From Pseudopyrenochaeta lycopersici (taxonomy: Eukaryota; Ascomycota; Dothideomycetes; Pleosporales; Pseudopyrenochaetaceae), in NCBI GenBank assembly GCA_003313425.1, contig NHZP01000007.1:1364001-1428000 (forward strand): DNA of 64,000 nucleotides, written 5' to 3'. The notes under the pieces are model-generated. The model was given only the letters and a program-made list of their open reading frames with translations. It made no database searches and was not told the origin of the DNA. The stretch's first letter is position 1, and every line of letters begins with the position of its first letter. A program made the translations under genes and the position numbers. Below, one piece after another: positions 12,299-25,291 of the stretch.

Positions 12299-15200
12299 TT
12301 ATACTGGAAAGTTTTGAGAGTCAAGTACCTCACTGTTCCTCAACTACTCCGTGTCTCGGTGTGCTTGCTGGCAGAGGCATATGCAACCAGACTTCTAGAG
12401 GGAGCTAGCACGATTGTGCTATCGCACACGGCTCCTGCTGAGCGTATAAGGCAGTGGCGATGGAGTTGTGCATAGAAAGGCAGCGTGAAGCACCTCTGGG
12501 TCGACCGAGTGAGCGAGGCGTAGTGCGGCCCATAACGAGAAGGTAGTTGGACGAACGATCTTGCACTTTAGAGACTGCACCCAACCACATCAGCGATATA
12601 CCATAGCTGCTACAATCATAAAGAAGATTGGGATGCTGGTGGAGGCCACTACAAAAGAGCTGGGGATGCACTGGATATCATACCACATCCAGTGAAGCTT
12701 TTGAAGAATGTAAGATCAAGGACGCGGAGCCTTGAAAGGGGAAGAAAACTATGAGGAATGCTTGACATTGTCTGGTTCTGCTTGAGATTGGAATATACTA
12801 GGCACTATAGATCAATGTCCAGGCCGGAGGAGACCGATTGCGATATCCGAATACTCGGACGCATGGCACAAATGAAGTGAAGCTGTGGAGTAGCCACAAA
12901 GCGGAGGAGTCTCGAAGACCCTGAAAATGAGGACTCGAATGCACCAACTTCTCCTACATGATAGCTTGGACCATGACGATGTTAGTGCAGAGACTCCCTA
13001 CCTCTCGACAGTCCCAGCATCAAACACGTAGCACTCCAAAATGGTAGACTGTAAATTTGAAGTTGCGGCCATACGCCCCGTTTGAGCACAATTTATCGAG
13101 ATTAGAATGCTAATTGGCCAACCACAGTTGCGTTCAGCTCAGGCGTTCCCCTTGTCCGCCCTTCCAAGTATATCTCAGCCTGCTTGTCCAACGCGCCATG
13201 AGGGGGGAGCATTTTCCCCTTCCATCGTCCTCGCCCGAAACGAGCGAACGGGCCGACGGGAAAGGAGAAGGGCAGTCGGAGTACGACGCTCCAGTTGGTG
13301 TATAGGGCTGAAAGCCACTGCCTCTGAAACTTGGTCCGGCAGTGTACAAAATCAGGTGGCGGGCTAGGGTTGTACGACGAAAGGAAAAGAGTTCGTCTAA
13401 ATTGATGTTCGCCGATGCGTTATGGGTCCTTGCACAACTGGTGCTCTCCCATCTCGCTTCGCTTCATCCATGTCGCCCGGCCCATGGCTCGGCCACCAGA
13501 CTGCCCCTGTCCAGCATAGCTGCATTGCACTGCCTAAACGCCGGGGCGTAAAAGTCGCTGGTCTACAAGGACGCTCTTAACATGGAAATCCTTCCGGGGC
13601 GTGGAGATTCGCTTAGACCTGTCACCGCGGGCCAGGCGCACTTGATAAGGCTGGGGACGTTTTTCACGATCCTTCGTTTGGGGGCCAGGAAGTGGGTACG
13701 CGTGTGAGTTGTGTAGATTGAGAAGGATTTCCCTTAGTGGGAAAGAATCGTGCAGACGACTTGGATTTGTGCGATATGGGACGGCTTCTCGCGGCGGGAG
13801 GAATATTACACCGCAGCCCGAATCCAATCCTCCATGCATTGCTCTCCTGTTCTTGACGGAGTGAACCGCCTCTGTTCACTCTGCTGGGAACAGCAAATCG
13901 GCCCATCTGTTTGACCAGTTCAGGGGCTCGTTTTTGGATAGTAATCGTCGTTTCGACGTTCAAATGAGGGGTATGAGGCCATGTAGAGGCTGGCGCCCGA
14001 AAAGAACGGCGATTGTTCCAAGCATGGGGTTCGCGGGTACGTACGGACTCGTATTTAGGGCCGTCCGTAAAAACGGTCCGTCTCACTGAAACGGGAAGAA
14101 ACTGGGCATTGCAAACGAGATGAAACAGGGCCACGTGGTTGTTGTCGACGTCGACGGGAGTTGCTCCGTTCGGGAGTTGGACTATTTGTTTGTTGGGCCG
14201 TGTTTCTTGCTGTGCAATTTGCTTCGCATTACAAAGGAAGAAAATACGAAAGGAAATGAGTCGTGGGGGGAAGGTGGGCTTGCGAGGTATGACTCCGCGG
14301 GCTACTATTCTGCGAGATCAAATAACCACGGCTTGCAGAAGGATCATGCGAGATGCCCGAACAGGTTATCTGCTGTGACTGTTGGCAGGATTTCTGGTCG
14401 TCCCTCCAAGTGAGGCGGCACAAGGGGCTAAGCCGGATTGGAGCCGTGTTATGTTGGCCGTCACAGCATTCAAGGTTATACCATTAGACAAAAAACGCAA
14501 CTTATGAAAAGACGGCCCAATTGCCCAAGCGATGCGCGCAATAGCGTCCGCTGTGATCGACCCAGCCAATTATCAGAAGCCCCCAATGCTCGTAGGTGCG
14601 AGGACGAGCACGAGCTATGCTTCAGAAAGCCGCAAAACACACAGACACTGTGCACGCACAGAGACAACACGCGGAGACCGAACATGACCCATAGATAGCC
14701 TTCTCCGAGTCGTGCCGTCTCGTTGCCAATCTGCCAAAAGTCTCCGGCACAGCACACCCTTCCCATGCGCTCCAAAGTCTCCAATTGGCCGGGTCGCGCA
14801 GGAAGAAGGTTGCAAAACAACTCAGCCCTATCAGTCCTCCCTCGTCCCCACCCATCCACGTCGGCGCCAGCAAATCGCGCAAAGCCCAGCAGACACAGAT
14901 CGCTGGCCGAGCCGCGCAGGCGGCAGGATAAAATGGAAACCGGTGAAAGCACTGCTATTTTTCTGTTCCGCGAACGAGGACCGCGCAATGCAATTGATCG
15001 AGGCGATCAGGAGGAGCATTTAGGGTCGCGCGGGAAAGAAAAGGAAGTACTCCGGTACCGTCGGATCGGCGTTTGTCGGGGCCCCGTGTGAGGGCATTGT
15101 CGGGCTTTCGGGCTTTAGGGGGGGGACAAGGCCAAGGATTTGCATAGTTCCAAAGTGTGCATGTTTTGTGTGTTTGTTATGGGCGGTGTATCCGGGGGGT

Positions 15201-15741
15201 TGGGAAATCACAGACGACGGTTTCCAGTCGCCGTGTTGCTTGTTCTGAAACGCGTATCGTTGGTGCGTACACTTGGGATGGCCCGATTAGGGGAACGAGC
15301 GAGCGAACGAGGGGAGGGCGCGGAGGGGGTAGTGAAGCGCGGCTTTTGCCAGTGTGTCACTGCCATGGTTCCGGGCTATCCGCGACGGCAAATGGGATCG
15401 CGATCAGAGTCGGTTCGGCCGTGAGGCACTTGAGAGGGAGGAAAGCAAGATGATATACAGAAGCGCTTTTGAAGAGACATCTCACTGCTTATATCCCGCG
15501 TGGAGGTATACTCAGCCCTATAAGGGGATCACGTTCGTATAAGTAAGCCCTTGCGCAAAGAGCCGTTCACAGAGGTCGCACATCAGATGCTTGGCCAAGT
15601 TGAGTGCTGACAGTCAGAAATCCGGGGGTAACGAAAAAAAAAAAAGAAAGTGGCTTTTTTACTTTACAAACATGACGTTATGGCGCCCGTGTGCATCAGC
15701 TAAACTTTCTTTATACCTTTGCTCAATGTCTCAACTACACT

Positions 15742-15754
15742 CCCCCCCCCCCCC
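15742..15754 (+). repeat. Poly-C tract (13 C)
   Basis: Uninterrupted run of 13 cytosines in the gene-free region, preceded by CAACTACACT. Confidence 0.95.
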
Positions 15755-16312
15755 TGCGATGAAGGAGCGACAGCTTCATGGTTGTAGACATCAGTAGTAC
15801 GGACGAAGAGCCCAATTGTCCGACGGCATTCCCGGATCCCCTAAACAGGAAAGCGTTATGCGGAACTCTCCATTGTCTCGTTCGCGTTAGGCTTCAACTT
15901 TGCATAGTCCCCGGTTCCCATTCGTCGGCTCGTACACGTGAATTAGCGTCCAAGCGCAAGGTTGAATGGTCCAACCCACCAAGCCATTGGGGGGACCCCT
16001 TCTGTGCTAACATTCCAGTGGCAGATTACAATGGGCCAGCATGATCTCTCACAATTTCGCATATTGCGGCGCAGCATTGGGATCCTTTCGGGAACCAAGA
16101 AGAGATGCGAAGCGGAGTTGGGAGCATTATTACCGAGCTAGAGGCCGTTGCGACCAACCAGCGGCAGGGACAAGGTGCTTAGCGGGCTGAATAGTTACCG
16201 GCGCTAGGCGTTATGTAAAAGGCTTCGCTTTTAGAGGGCTTTTGTGTCACGATTTGCTTACCCAAGACGGCATTCTAGTGGGGTTCCATGGCAGCGATGA
16301 TTCAAGCGTGCG

Positions 16313-16326
16313 CCCCCCCCCCCCCC
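16313..16326 (+). repeat. Poly-C tract (14 C)
   Basis: Uninterrupted run of 14 cytosines about 560 bp after the previous one. Confidence 0.95.
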
Positions 16327-19300
16327 GACAGAGTTGCGGCTACGGGCGCAACTACGTTCCTGAGCATCACGCGGGGGTGATCAGAGTTGCAGAACCTTTA
16401 TGTCTCGGCCATGTGTTGACGTGGTCGAAGTTGTGCACTTGCAAGGGCGATCGACGGGGCTCCAAGCGCAGGCCGTTGGAGGCCTCAACATGACTTGCAG
16501 CCAAGAATAGAGTTGCATGTCCAAAAGGGCGGCAGAGGTCCAAGCGACCCTTCGGTTGTGCCCGCGGAAGGAGGGCCTACATGTGAGCCATCCGCCATCA
16601 CCCAGCGCCTTCCCAAGTTTGGCAATCCTTTCGTCGTGCGTCCACGTCCGCTCCTCTGCTCCACGTGATGGACGCGAGGCACCAAGACGGCCCTCTAAGC
16701 ACGATGCAACCCGCCAGCTAGGCCGATTCAGACTTATTTCGCGCTGGAAACCCGATTAACGAGGGGTTCGGGCACGCCGCAAGGCTAGGCTGTATTGCAC
16801 ACATTGTGGACCGAGATATCCGTCGTAGCCTCGTAGTGTGCAACGCGCAGTGGACGGCTTGCAGTTCCGTCTGCAATGAACGCGTCACTGTCATTCCAAC
16901 CCCAAGCCTTGGAACTGGAAGCTGCTGAGCCACCAAACTTTGACTTTCGCAAGGAAGTGCCAAATCGGTAAGGTTGGATTTCGTCGTCGTTTTGCTGCAA
17001 GGCTTTGTTTCCTTGTTGGTACTCGCCGTCGACTTTTGCGCATCGAGGATGCAGAGGCGATTGGTGGTAACTTGTCAATGGCTTCGCTGGCTTCAAATTA
17101 AAGTGGCTGCACTGCAGCTGCGCATCGTCGCATTGGGGGGCCTGACAACCCAGCAGTTGCAACATGGGCGCTTTTGCCGGCTGCCTAATGGCTCGCCAGT
17201 GGTGAAATCACGAGTGGGAAGTGTCGCGCTGAAGAGTTTGGCGGAGGAGTTGACAGCCATCGGAGGAACCGAGAGTATGGTCTTCTTCGGACCGTCTGAA
17301 CGACGCGGGGTTTACTCAGCGATCGACATGTCTACGATTCTGCACCCTGCAGCACGGATCCATCTGTAACCGCCGGAAGGTGCGTTCCTACGAAACAAGC
17401 CGACTGCTGGGGATTTCACTTCCTCTTTGCGTCGTTGAGTGAAATGCCTTGGACGTCGTCACGCTGCGTCTCCGTCAAGACGATATGCAGGGTTTCAGGA
17501 GTATCATGGAACAACGCTCTATCGTTTTAAATCAGCTTCACGGCATCTCGACAGACAAATGAAGAGCGATGGAGAGACTCACCGGCTGTATCATGTAGAC
17601 AGACAGACTCTTGACCTCCACAATAGTCAGTCGGCAATTGCCAGTGCGCTCGCACGTCCAAAGCGTGAACGTCAAATTGAGCCAGTGCATGCAACCCCGA
17701 GATACGGACGAGCAGAGGCTGGATGGTGAGTCAACGGACAAAACTTAGGATACTCGAACGGCAAAATGGTGAGTCAAAGGGCGAGAAGAAAGGATGGCAG
17801 AGGACCAAACGGTGGGGTGGCACACGCAACACTGCTGCTGAGAAACATATCCCAAGAACACTCGGGACTCCGAAGGTCGCTTTGTCACCTTGACGCAGTG
17901 AACTTGACGCAGTCGACGCACTGCAGCCTCGTTGGAGTAAACTGCCATGTTCAGCCCTGCAGCAGCAGCACACCCCACTCCCTGATTCTCGAAGGGCGCA
18001 GAAGCTGATCACTACCCCTTCGATATGCATTCTCGCAGCTGGACGCAGCTGAATAATTCACTCAAGACACGTAGGGCTGCATCGGGGATTGGATGCACAG
18101 TGGCGCTGTCCATTTACCATCTCTCGATCAGCGGAGAATCTACCCGTTTAGGTAGTATTTTGTAGCTTTTCTCCTCCGCTATGCTGGACAAGCTGAACGA
18201 GTGCTCGTGGGTCGTGGAAATGCTTGGCCCGACTCCGGGAATTAAGATCGAGGGGGGGATGTTGTTGGATCTCAGGGGAGGCCGTGTCGGAGCATCCATG
18301 GTTGCGGCTCGCTGGTACCGAGTGCTGTAATCAGCAGCTTTCAAGCTCAGTGGACAGGGGAGGAGCATCAGCAATAGAGAGGCTTTTTTAACCGCTAAGC
18401 GCGCGACGATTTGTTGGTATTGTGTATTTGCAATCAGCGGTGGATGGCTTTTTTCGCGACGCGGGCCAGAGGCGGAGTTCCACATGACGATCGTGGGGTG
18501 ATTTGCCCTGCTGCCTTGAAGATGCTCGTTGACTCGTTCACTCGTACACTCGCTTGGAAGGAGGGAGGCTTGCCGCTGCAAGCCACGTCGGCACCCGTCG
18601 ACATTCAATAATCGGCATGTCCGGATCGTCTCTTCCCAGTAGTGCTGTGAACACCCGGTGAGTCGGTTATTACTCATCCTGAGCCTTTGCGCACGTCAAT
18701 TCCAAATGCTTTTGCTTCCGAGCTGTTGCTAAATCTCGATTCATGAGGATTGCAAATCTCTTTGCAGCAGCGCAAAATAGCACCACGCCAAAGATACTCT
18801 GGGCTTTGGACGGCTGCTTGCGAATCAGTTGCGCCGTGGCACTGCTTCTACGCCCGGCGCTTCGACGACGGGCTGGCGTAAGGAGGGGGGAGGCTTGGAA
18901 GGATTCAAGGAGCATCTTTACCGTTCCCGCCAAAACGGTCTCAAGCCAACGAGGGCTTGAACGGCGGCAGGGGCTCGGTCCAGCATGTGCAGACCTGGCT
19001 TGCCAGATAAGGTGTTTACCATGTTGTGTGACGGCATACTAGGGCGTGTTAAGATCAACGATTGGGAATGGCATATGGGCATGCACGAAGCCTGAACAAG
19101 GACTTTTCTGCGAGGTGGTCGCCGTATGTGGGCATTCCCCCAATGAACGAGTGTTTCGCGCAGTCCCGAAACAGCATATTGCGGCTGATTACGACTTTGT
19201 TCTAGCAAGTCTGCCTTACAGCTGCGTGATGACGGAAGCGAGGCCGCGCTATGATTGCTCAGATTGCTTTACCAAACCGAGAGGGCCGAGACCTGGGCAA

Positions 19301-19330
19301 ACAACGCCAGAGCTGCCACGAGGTCTGACA

Positions 19331-19349
19331 CCCCTCCCCCCCCCCCCCC
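19331..19349 (+). repeat. Poly-C tract (4 C, T, 14 C)
   Basis: CCCCT followed by 14 cytosines at 19336-19349. A direct repeat of the word AAATCC (19564-19581) and an A-rich tail lie 220 bp downstream. Confidence 0.95.
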
Positions 19350-22300
19350 TTGACGGATGTGCAGTGCCCTGTGGAGAGTTTTGGGACTGTCTGTGTGCAA
19401 GGCGGCCAGGAGCTAATCGGTGAACAGGGTTGGGTGGATAATTACACGGGCGCTTGGGTATAGTGCAACGAGCGTGGAAGCGAATATCGCATGCAACAAA
19501 TGGCAAACGAACAAATGCGCGACTGACGCGGAAATAGCGGTGATTTCGGTTTCCCAGGCTGCCAAATCCAAATCCAAATCCAAAAACAAAAAACAAAAAT
19601 GACCGTCCCAAGCCTGGTGCGGAATTTACAGACTTTGAGCATGTTTGGCAATCGCATCCTGTTTTCAGCGCTGCCCGTTAACTCCCCCGGCCTTAGGCTG
19701 CTACGCCCGGAGGTCGGCGAACACTGTGCACATTATATCCGATACAAGCACACATGATACAGAAGAGTGTTCCTCGCAGAGTACCGCTGTACTCGGAGGA
19801 CGGCAGTTCTCAATCGAGCGCGCTCTCTTGCAGGCACGCACGAGGAGTTCACATCTCGCACGGCTGTTGGTGGCCACGCGGCAGACCAGTGGGTGGGTTT
19901 TTGGCTGGCACGCTCATGATGCATCATAGGGCTGTAGGGCTGTGAAGGCGGGGGGGGTGTTTGTGAGTTGCTGCTGGCGTCAGGGTCGTGGCTCTGCTTG
20001 GCGCTGCGGCCGCTAAAAATAGGCTCTTTTCTTGTTTTGCGTCTAGACAGCGGCAACGCACGCCAGTCGCACAGCTTGCTTGCTAATGTTTTGGCGATAA
20101 AATTGGAAGAGACAGCATTTGCACGGCGGCTATCCTCTGGCGTTGATTGTGTGCTTTTCTGCGCCGTTGGTGAAGTTAGGGCACGGCAGGGCAGGGCAGA
20201 CTCTGTGTTCAATCCAACAAGTTGCCAACACGCCCCCACGACCGATCAGGATATTTTCGTGGCCAACTGTAATGAAAACTGTCGCCGTTCACTGGTAGGC
20301 GTTTTTGCAAATGTCCCATCTGCGCGTGCGCGACGCTCCTGCCTCTCTTGGGAAACAACCTTGGCCGGGGAACGACTCCAAGCAGCAGGGACCCGCATAT
20401 CAATCAACCCGATAATGCGGAGCAGATAGGAAGTCACATGACACCTCGCAAATCCCCTCCACTCCAGTAGGTATTGCGCACAGCAGCGGTGAGGTCTGCG
20501 CGGAACGCCCGACGGCGTGGGTGCCCTCCCCGCTCGAACAGGAAATCGATGCGTCCTGGCAGCCATCCCACCACTCAGCGCCGCCCACTGGCCCTCGCTA
20601 ACCAGCACCCTGCCCGCTCCTAACCGCATCCGGCTCACACATGGGTGCTCCCGCCTTGCAGACTCACCGCGTCGGAATGAACACCATCTCCTGGGCCGTT
20701 GTGCACAGGGCTTCGGCACCCCGTATGAGGAGAATGCGTCGTAGACGTCAACAGACCATGGCCTGCTTGGCGGTGCGTTGTGCAAATTGCGCTGTTGGCG
20801 CCCCATCCTCTTCGCTGCTGTCACTTGCCTCGTCCCAAACGAGGTGGGGCATGAAATCATGTGGAATGTTCGCTTGCTGCTGGCCATGTTAGACCGGTCA
20901 AGGGTTATGCGTTGCTTTGGGAGACGCCCCCAGGCAGCCGTGGTCCATGCTCGCTTTGATACTATGCTGCTGAATATCTCTATTGCCAAGCGACAGAACT
21001 GAGCACCACGCTCGTGCAACGTGATTGCAAATGCATCCCACACGGTCATTCATCTGCTCCCGCACCGGTCCAGCACATGGCACTCGGACGAAAGCTGCAT
21101 GTCCACGTAATTCAGAAGGCAGCAGAGATAAATCGAGAAAACGACGCAAACGACGCAAACCACCGATTCGCGTCCCCACTGTTACTCCGCCGACCGGGCG
21201 TAACTCAGCCATGCTGCGGCTAGCTAAACTTCCGACAAGAGGTCTCACAGTGCGAGCATGGACCGTGGCAATTCCAAATGCCCCAGCACTGCTCCTCCTC
21301 GTCGTCGTCGTCAACGACTCTAAACTAGGAGAGTCAAACTTAGAACCATACTTCAGCCTGTGGACAGACCGGTTTGTTGAGTTGCTGATGCAAATGTAAT
21401 ATAACAGAATGCTAACGGAAGCTATCTCCTGGTACCATGTACACGGGAGCTTACGGATTCCCCCAAGAAGCTTGTCACGGCTACAAGTGGTCAGGATGAC
21501 GGTCCCTTCGACTCCATTAGCCTGTCCGTTGGGTTCGAGATGCTGACGCGGAGACAAGGTGACAGGCACCGGCTATCTGTATCCTCTGCGCATTCCCCAT
21601 GGCCGGAAAGGCTTCGTTTTAGGTCCCTGACACAACTCCAATCAGGAGGGAGAAAGCCACTTTTCTCCTGCCGTCTCAGGAGTTGCCTTGTACACTTACA
21701 GCTGTTGCAGTGGCTATCCGTGGGTGGTTGAGCCCTGTCATTGTCTGGAAACAGATAGATTGAAGTGCTTGTTGGACGGCAGAGAGCAGAGAGTTAAAGT
21801 GGAGCATGTCTCTCACAACGCGGGGTGGAAAGAGGATAGAGCTGAGATGTTTGGGGCAAATTTTTTTCTCCATGTATTGTCTAGACTGATTCTACGCCCC
21901 ACGCAGAGGGGTCCTAGTATCAAGATAGTTAGGCTTACAAAGACAGCTGAGCTCAGTCGTCGACAAGTAAAAACCCAGGGACTCGAGACAAGAGCGTTGA
22001 TTGACATGTGTATTTCCCTTCTTCGACTCGCGACGCTAGCCAGCAGTATGTGGCCCCTGAGATGAGACCCTTGATACTGCCCGTCTATGTCTCGAATGCA
22101 AGATGGCGCTCTGTACTCGATTGGCTTCTCCTATCCCTGTGAAATGGCCCCCGCAATCTCCATGCGCTATGCAGTGGAAGCAGCATTTACCTGGTCCAAC
22201 AAGCCGTTGCTGTTGCTCTCCGTGCTGGCAGACTAGGGGGATCAGCGGCACGATATGCCTCGAGGCCAACACGACTTATTCTCGGACGAGAAGGAAATGA

Positions 22301-23785
22301 CACAGCTGAGCCATGGATATCTAGGCCACTATTTTCGCCCTATGCAGAAAGAGCGTCATGTTGCAACGGCCGTCGCCAAGCGTGAAGGGCCTTGGAGTCA
22401 TTGCAGCGGTGGAGCTCCTGCAGCCCATAGATAGTCCTGCATAACAGATCGGCTCAGGGCGGTCGTGGCAGCAGGCACCACCTAGGAGTCATTTCGCCTC
22501 TAAAGTCTCCTCGGTCGTCGAAATCGTACATGGTTCTTTGCTCTTTTCGGGGAATTTGCCTTGATATCAGTGGCTCAGTTGATGGCGCAGCCAGGGAATC
22601 CGCTTTGCCGATGAGCCTCCACCGCCAGGCGTAGGGCGCGCCGTCGGAGAGTGCAACGCTGGGTCGCCACAATGGAACGCTAGAGCAGATTAACTAACGG
22701 GCAAAGAGCTTGGTGTGCATTTGTCGAGCTGTTTCCAGATGGCTGAATACACCGGTAATTGGTCGTGGTTGCGTGTTCGTGCTAAGGAGCCGTCAACAAG
22801 CTTTGGGCTGACCGCCGCTATGCGTGTTTGGGGTGCTGTCCTCACCGACTCTGCAGTAAGGTGCTGATGGGGGCGCGGAAGAGCGTGGGAACAGTGCGTA
22901 GGGCTGCTGGCCGTGAGACGCTTGTTTGATCAGGACCCCTGGGGCTCTAGCAGTGGCTTGCGCTGGTGGTGGAGCCGCCAACGGTTGGTCCAAGGGAAAT
23001 GATGGCATACTTTACTTAGGTACCACCTGACAAAGCACACCAAAAGCATCGACGGCCAGGGTGCTTGTCCCGGTGACTAGGCTGGATGCGGGATATGGTC
23101 TCGAAACAGCAGCCTTCCTGTTCCTCATGGAAGGATTGTGGAGTGAGGGTGCCGTCTCCGACCTCAGAAGCTGGCAAAACGGCCACAACGGTGCGGCGCT
23201 AGGGATTTGAAATCCACAGCGTCATTCCGTCCGACGAGTCGCGGTGTGCGAGGGCTCAGTGAAGTCGCGCATGCACGACGACGCGGCGGGCACAGCCAAT
23301 CGCAACACAAGCTGAAGGGCTGAGGCGATTTGGTGCGAGCCCGGCCAGTGTGGTCGCGCACAGCAGAGTCGCGAGGTTTCGCCCACCAACACCGCTCAGG
23401 GCGACGGCGAGTGGGGCGGCGCTCGCTGGTCACGAAAATCGCCCAGCAGGCCCAATTTACCCAGCAGCAACAAGAGCTGCCTCTGCGCGAGAGCGCGCGC
23501 GGTGCCTTTGGCCCCCAAGGCGGCCCGGCATATGCGGCGTGGTGGGAGAGACGGCATGGGCGGCACTCGTCCAAGCCAGTATGGCGCGGTCGCTCAAGCA
23601 AACGACGGACGCGAGCCGACGCGAGATAATGGAGCAATGCAGCAAGCACCAGCAGCACGCTCGCAACGCGCAACAAATGTGCGCAGGCGGGGACGGAGAT
23701 AATGGCGGACCCGGGCCCGCGTGAGGTTCTGTGACCCCCGACCGGCCAAGAGTCATAGGGCTGTTTACGATGGATGGGCAGGCCA

Positions 23786-23818
23786 GGGGGGGGGGAGGGG
23801 TGTAGGGGGGAGGGGGGG
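23786..23818 (+). repeat. G-tract cluster with quadruplex potential
   Basis: Reads as runs of 10, 4, 6 and 7 guanines separated by A, TGTA and A. Four G-runs of at least four with short loops meet the usual sequence criterion for a G-quadruplex. It lies about 520 bp upstream of the bZIP start codon. Confidence 0.8.
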
Positions 23819-24170
23819 AAGTGGATGGGGAGACATGGGACGACACCGCTCCCCAATACACCGCTTTCACCGCCGCGCGTTTACAATACACACCCATGCG
23901 TACGGCGTCCGACGCTGCCGTGCACTGAGCAGGCTGCTGAGCCTTGACGCGCCCAACGCTCAGTGGCCCGCTGCGAGCCCTTGGGCTAGCGCCCATCCTA
24001 AATTTACGAGGCCGCAGTCGGTGAAGGGCAGGGTTCCATCGTACCAAATTGAGAAATGCTCGAGCCTGCTGGCGTAGACCAGGGTGGATGCGAGGGCCTG
24101 AAGCTGGGGACCTTTCCACTAGGCAGTCTGTGCTCCACTCTGAACGACTGCGGACGCAGAAGAGGGCGAG

Positions 24171-24179
24171 ATAAATATA
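24171..24179 (+). promoter_or_regulatory. TATA-like element of the bZIP gene
   Basis: ATAAATATA, 156 bp upstream of the start codon. It is followed by a pyrimidine-rich leader (CTCCCCCTCCTCTCCCCC) just before the ATG, a common arrangement at filamentous-fungal transcription starts. Position and composition are the only support. Confidence 0.4.
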
Positions 24180-24334
24180 CTGTGATCCCCGAGTGCCAGA
24201 GCCTCCCATCCCGCTGATAGCCAGACATCCCACTCTATAACTATCCCGTCATCCTCCATCCCTTCGTGGCTGATTCTCTAAACAGTCACTGACACAACTT
24301 CACATTCCCTCCCCCTCCTCTCCCCCAATCCACC

Positions 24335-25291
24335 ATGCATAGACACGCTGGTTACCAGTATGCCACTGCGGCACCCACCACCACAAGATACTCGGGCACA
24401 TCATCAGCCTTCTCAGCATCAGCCAACCCCAACGAGGACTGGACCAAGATCTCAGATCTCGCAGAGCGCCGACGGATACAGAACCGCATTGCTCAACGCA
24501 ACTACCGCAAGAAGCTCAAGAAGAGGCTCGAAGACTTGGTGCGTTCCCGTGATGGCCGTAACTCGTATAGCTCGGAAGCACATGCTAATTGGGTCCCCTA
24601 GGAGCGTCGTGCTGCCTCCAGCTCAGCTTCGCCTGAACAGAAGCCCGCGGAGCTGCAGCCACCCCAGACGTCGCCGCGCCAGGAGTTTCCCTCTCCGTCA
24701 TCTTCGGAATCCTCGTACACGACCCCGCCAGCCGAGGACCGCATGTTCTCGCATCAGTACACACGCCAGCTCTCCACCAGCCCACCCCCATTCTCTGTGG
24801 CGTCGTACTCGTCAGCGTACCCAGCTCCGGAATCAGTCGCATACTCGATGCCGTACTCAACCTCGCCCTACCACACAATACCCACCACGCTGATGCCCGA
24901 GATGCCGAGCTACGCCTATCTGCCACCGCCGCTGTCGTCGACGTACCCCACCACGCTGCCGAGCCTTGTGCCCAGCATGAAGAGCGAGTACTACGCAGAG
25001 GACGACCTCAGCCCGTTCGGTGTCGGCTACGCAGCAATTGGCGGGATCGAAATCCCCCCACCACATGCGTACGCAGACTCAACAGCTCATGTAAGGCTCC
25101 CCACCGCTCGCCAGCCCTACTACGCATGAACCATGATCCATCTCTTCACCACGCCGCCGCTTTCTTGGACGAGCAACCCGCTGACAAGCTCCTGGTAGAC
25201 GCCACCACTCGAGCACTCAGACATGCACTACCCCACCACTCCCAACTCCATGCCACGGACGCCTCCTCTTCATCCCATCCACATGATGTAA
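24335..25291 (+). CDS. bZIP transcription factor with short zipper
   Basis: DNA-binding regulator, nuclear. Exons 24335-24538, 24602-25090 and 25199-25291 give 261 aa. The basic region NRIAQRNYRKKLKKRLEDL, with the N-x7-R signature at Asn50 and Arg58, is preceded by NEDWTKISDLAERRR, typical of a fungus-specific bZIP group. The first intron falls after LEDL and restores ERRA. I chose a second intron (25091-25198) because it yields TPPLEHSDMHYPTTPNSMPR, resembling the Tyr/Pro ending of relatives; without it the frame stops at 25129. Leucine heptads are lacking: only Leu61, 65 and 68 precede a Ser/Pro/Tyr-rich low-complexity tail. It has about 12 kb of gene-free DNA upstream. Targets unknown. 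Confidence 0.85.

Larger units (their letters stand above)
12299..24334. other. 12-kb gene-free, GC-rich region upstream of the bZIP gene
   Basis: Neither strand yields a gene I can support in 12,036 bp. Open frames of 150-267 codons occur, but their translations are low in hydrophobic order, rich in Arg/Pro/Ser, overlap each other on both strands and show no domain, as expected by chance in GC-rich DNA. Sampled lines are about 52-70 percent G+C, higher toward 20-24 kb, so this is not AT-rich RIP-decayed transposon DNA. It contains several long C or G runs (listed separately) and small tandem words. Possible contents are a very long regulatory region for the bZIP gene, a long non-coding RNA, or unrecognised structural DNA. 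Confidence 0.6.

Noticed and set aside
14476..14988. 170-codon minus-strand frame
   Set aside because: Cys/Leu/Ser-biased chance translation; no start context, domain or splice partner.
18114..18677. 187-codon minus-strand frame
   Set aside because: No recognisable motif; ends inside a region with equal-quality frames on the opposite strand.
20246..21049. 267-codon open frame on the minus strand in the gene-free region
   Set aside because: Arg/Ser/Ala-rich without hydrophobic core or domain; overlapping frames of similar size on other strands show it is a composition effect of GC-rich DNA.
23164..24233. 230- and 258-codon overlapping minus-strand frames
   Set aside because: Two frames share the same DNA; Pro/Arg/Ser runs come from G-rich tracts; no family features.
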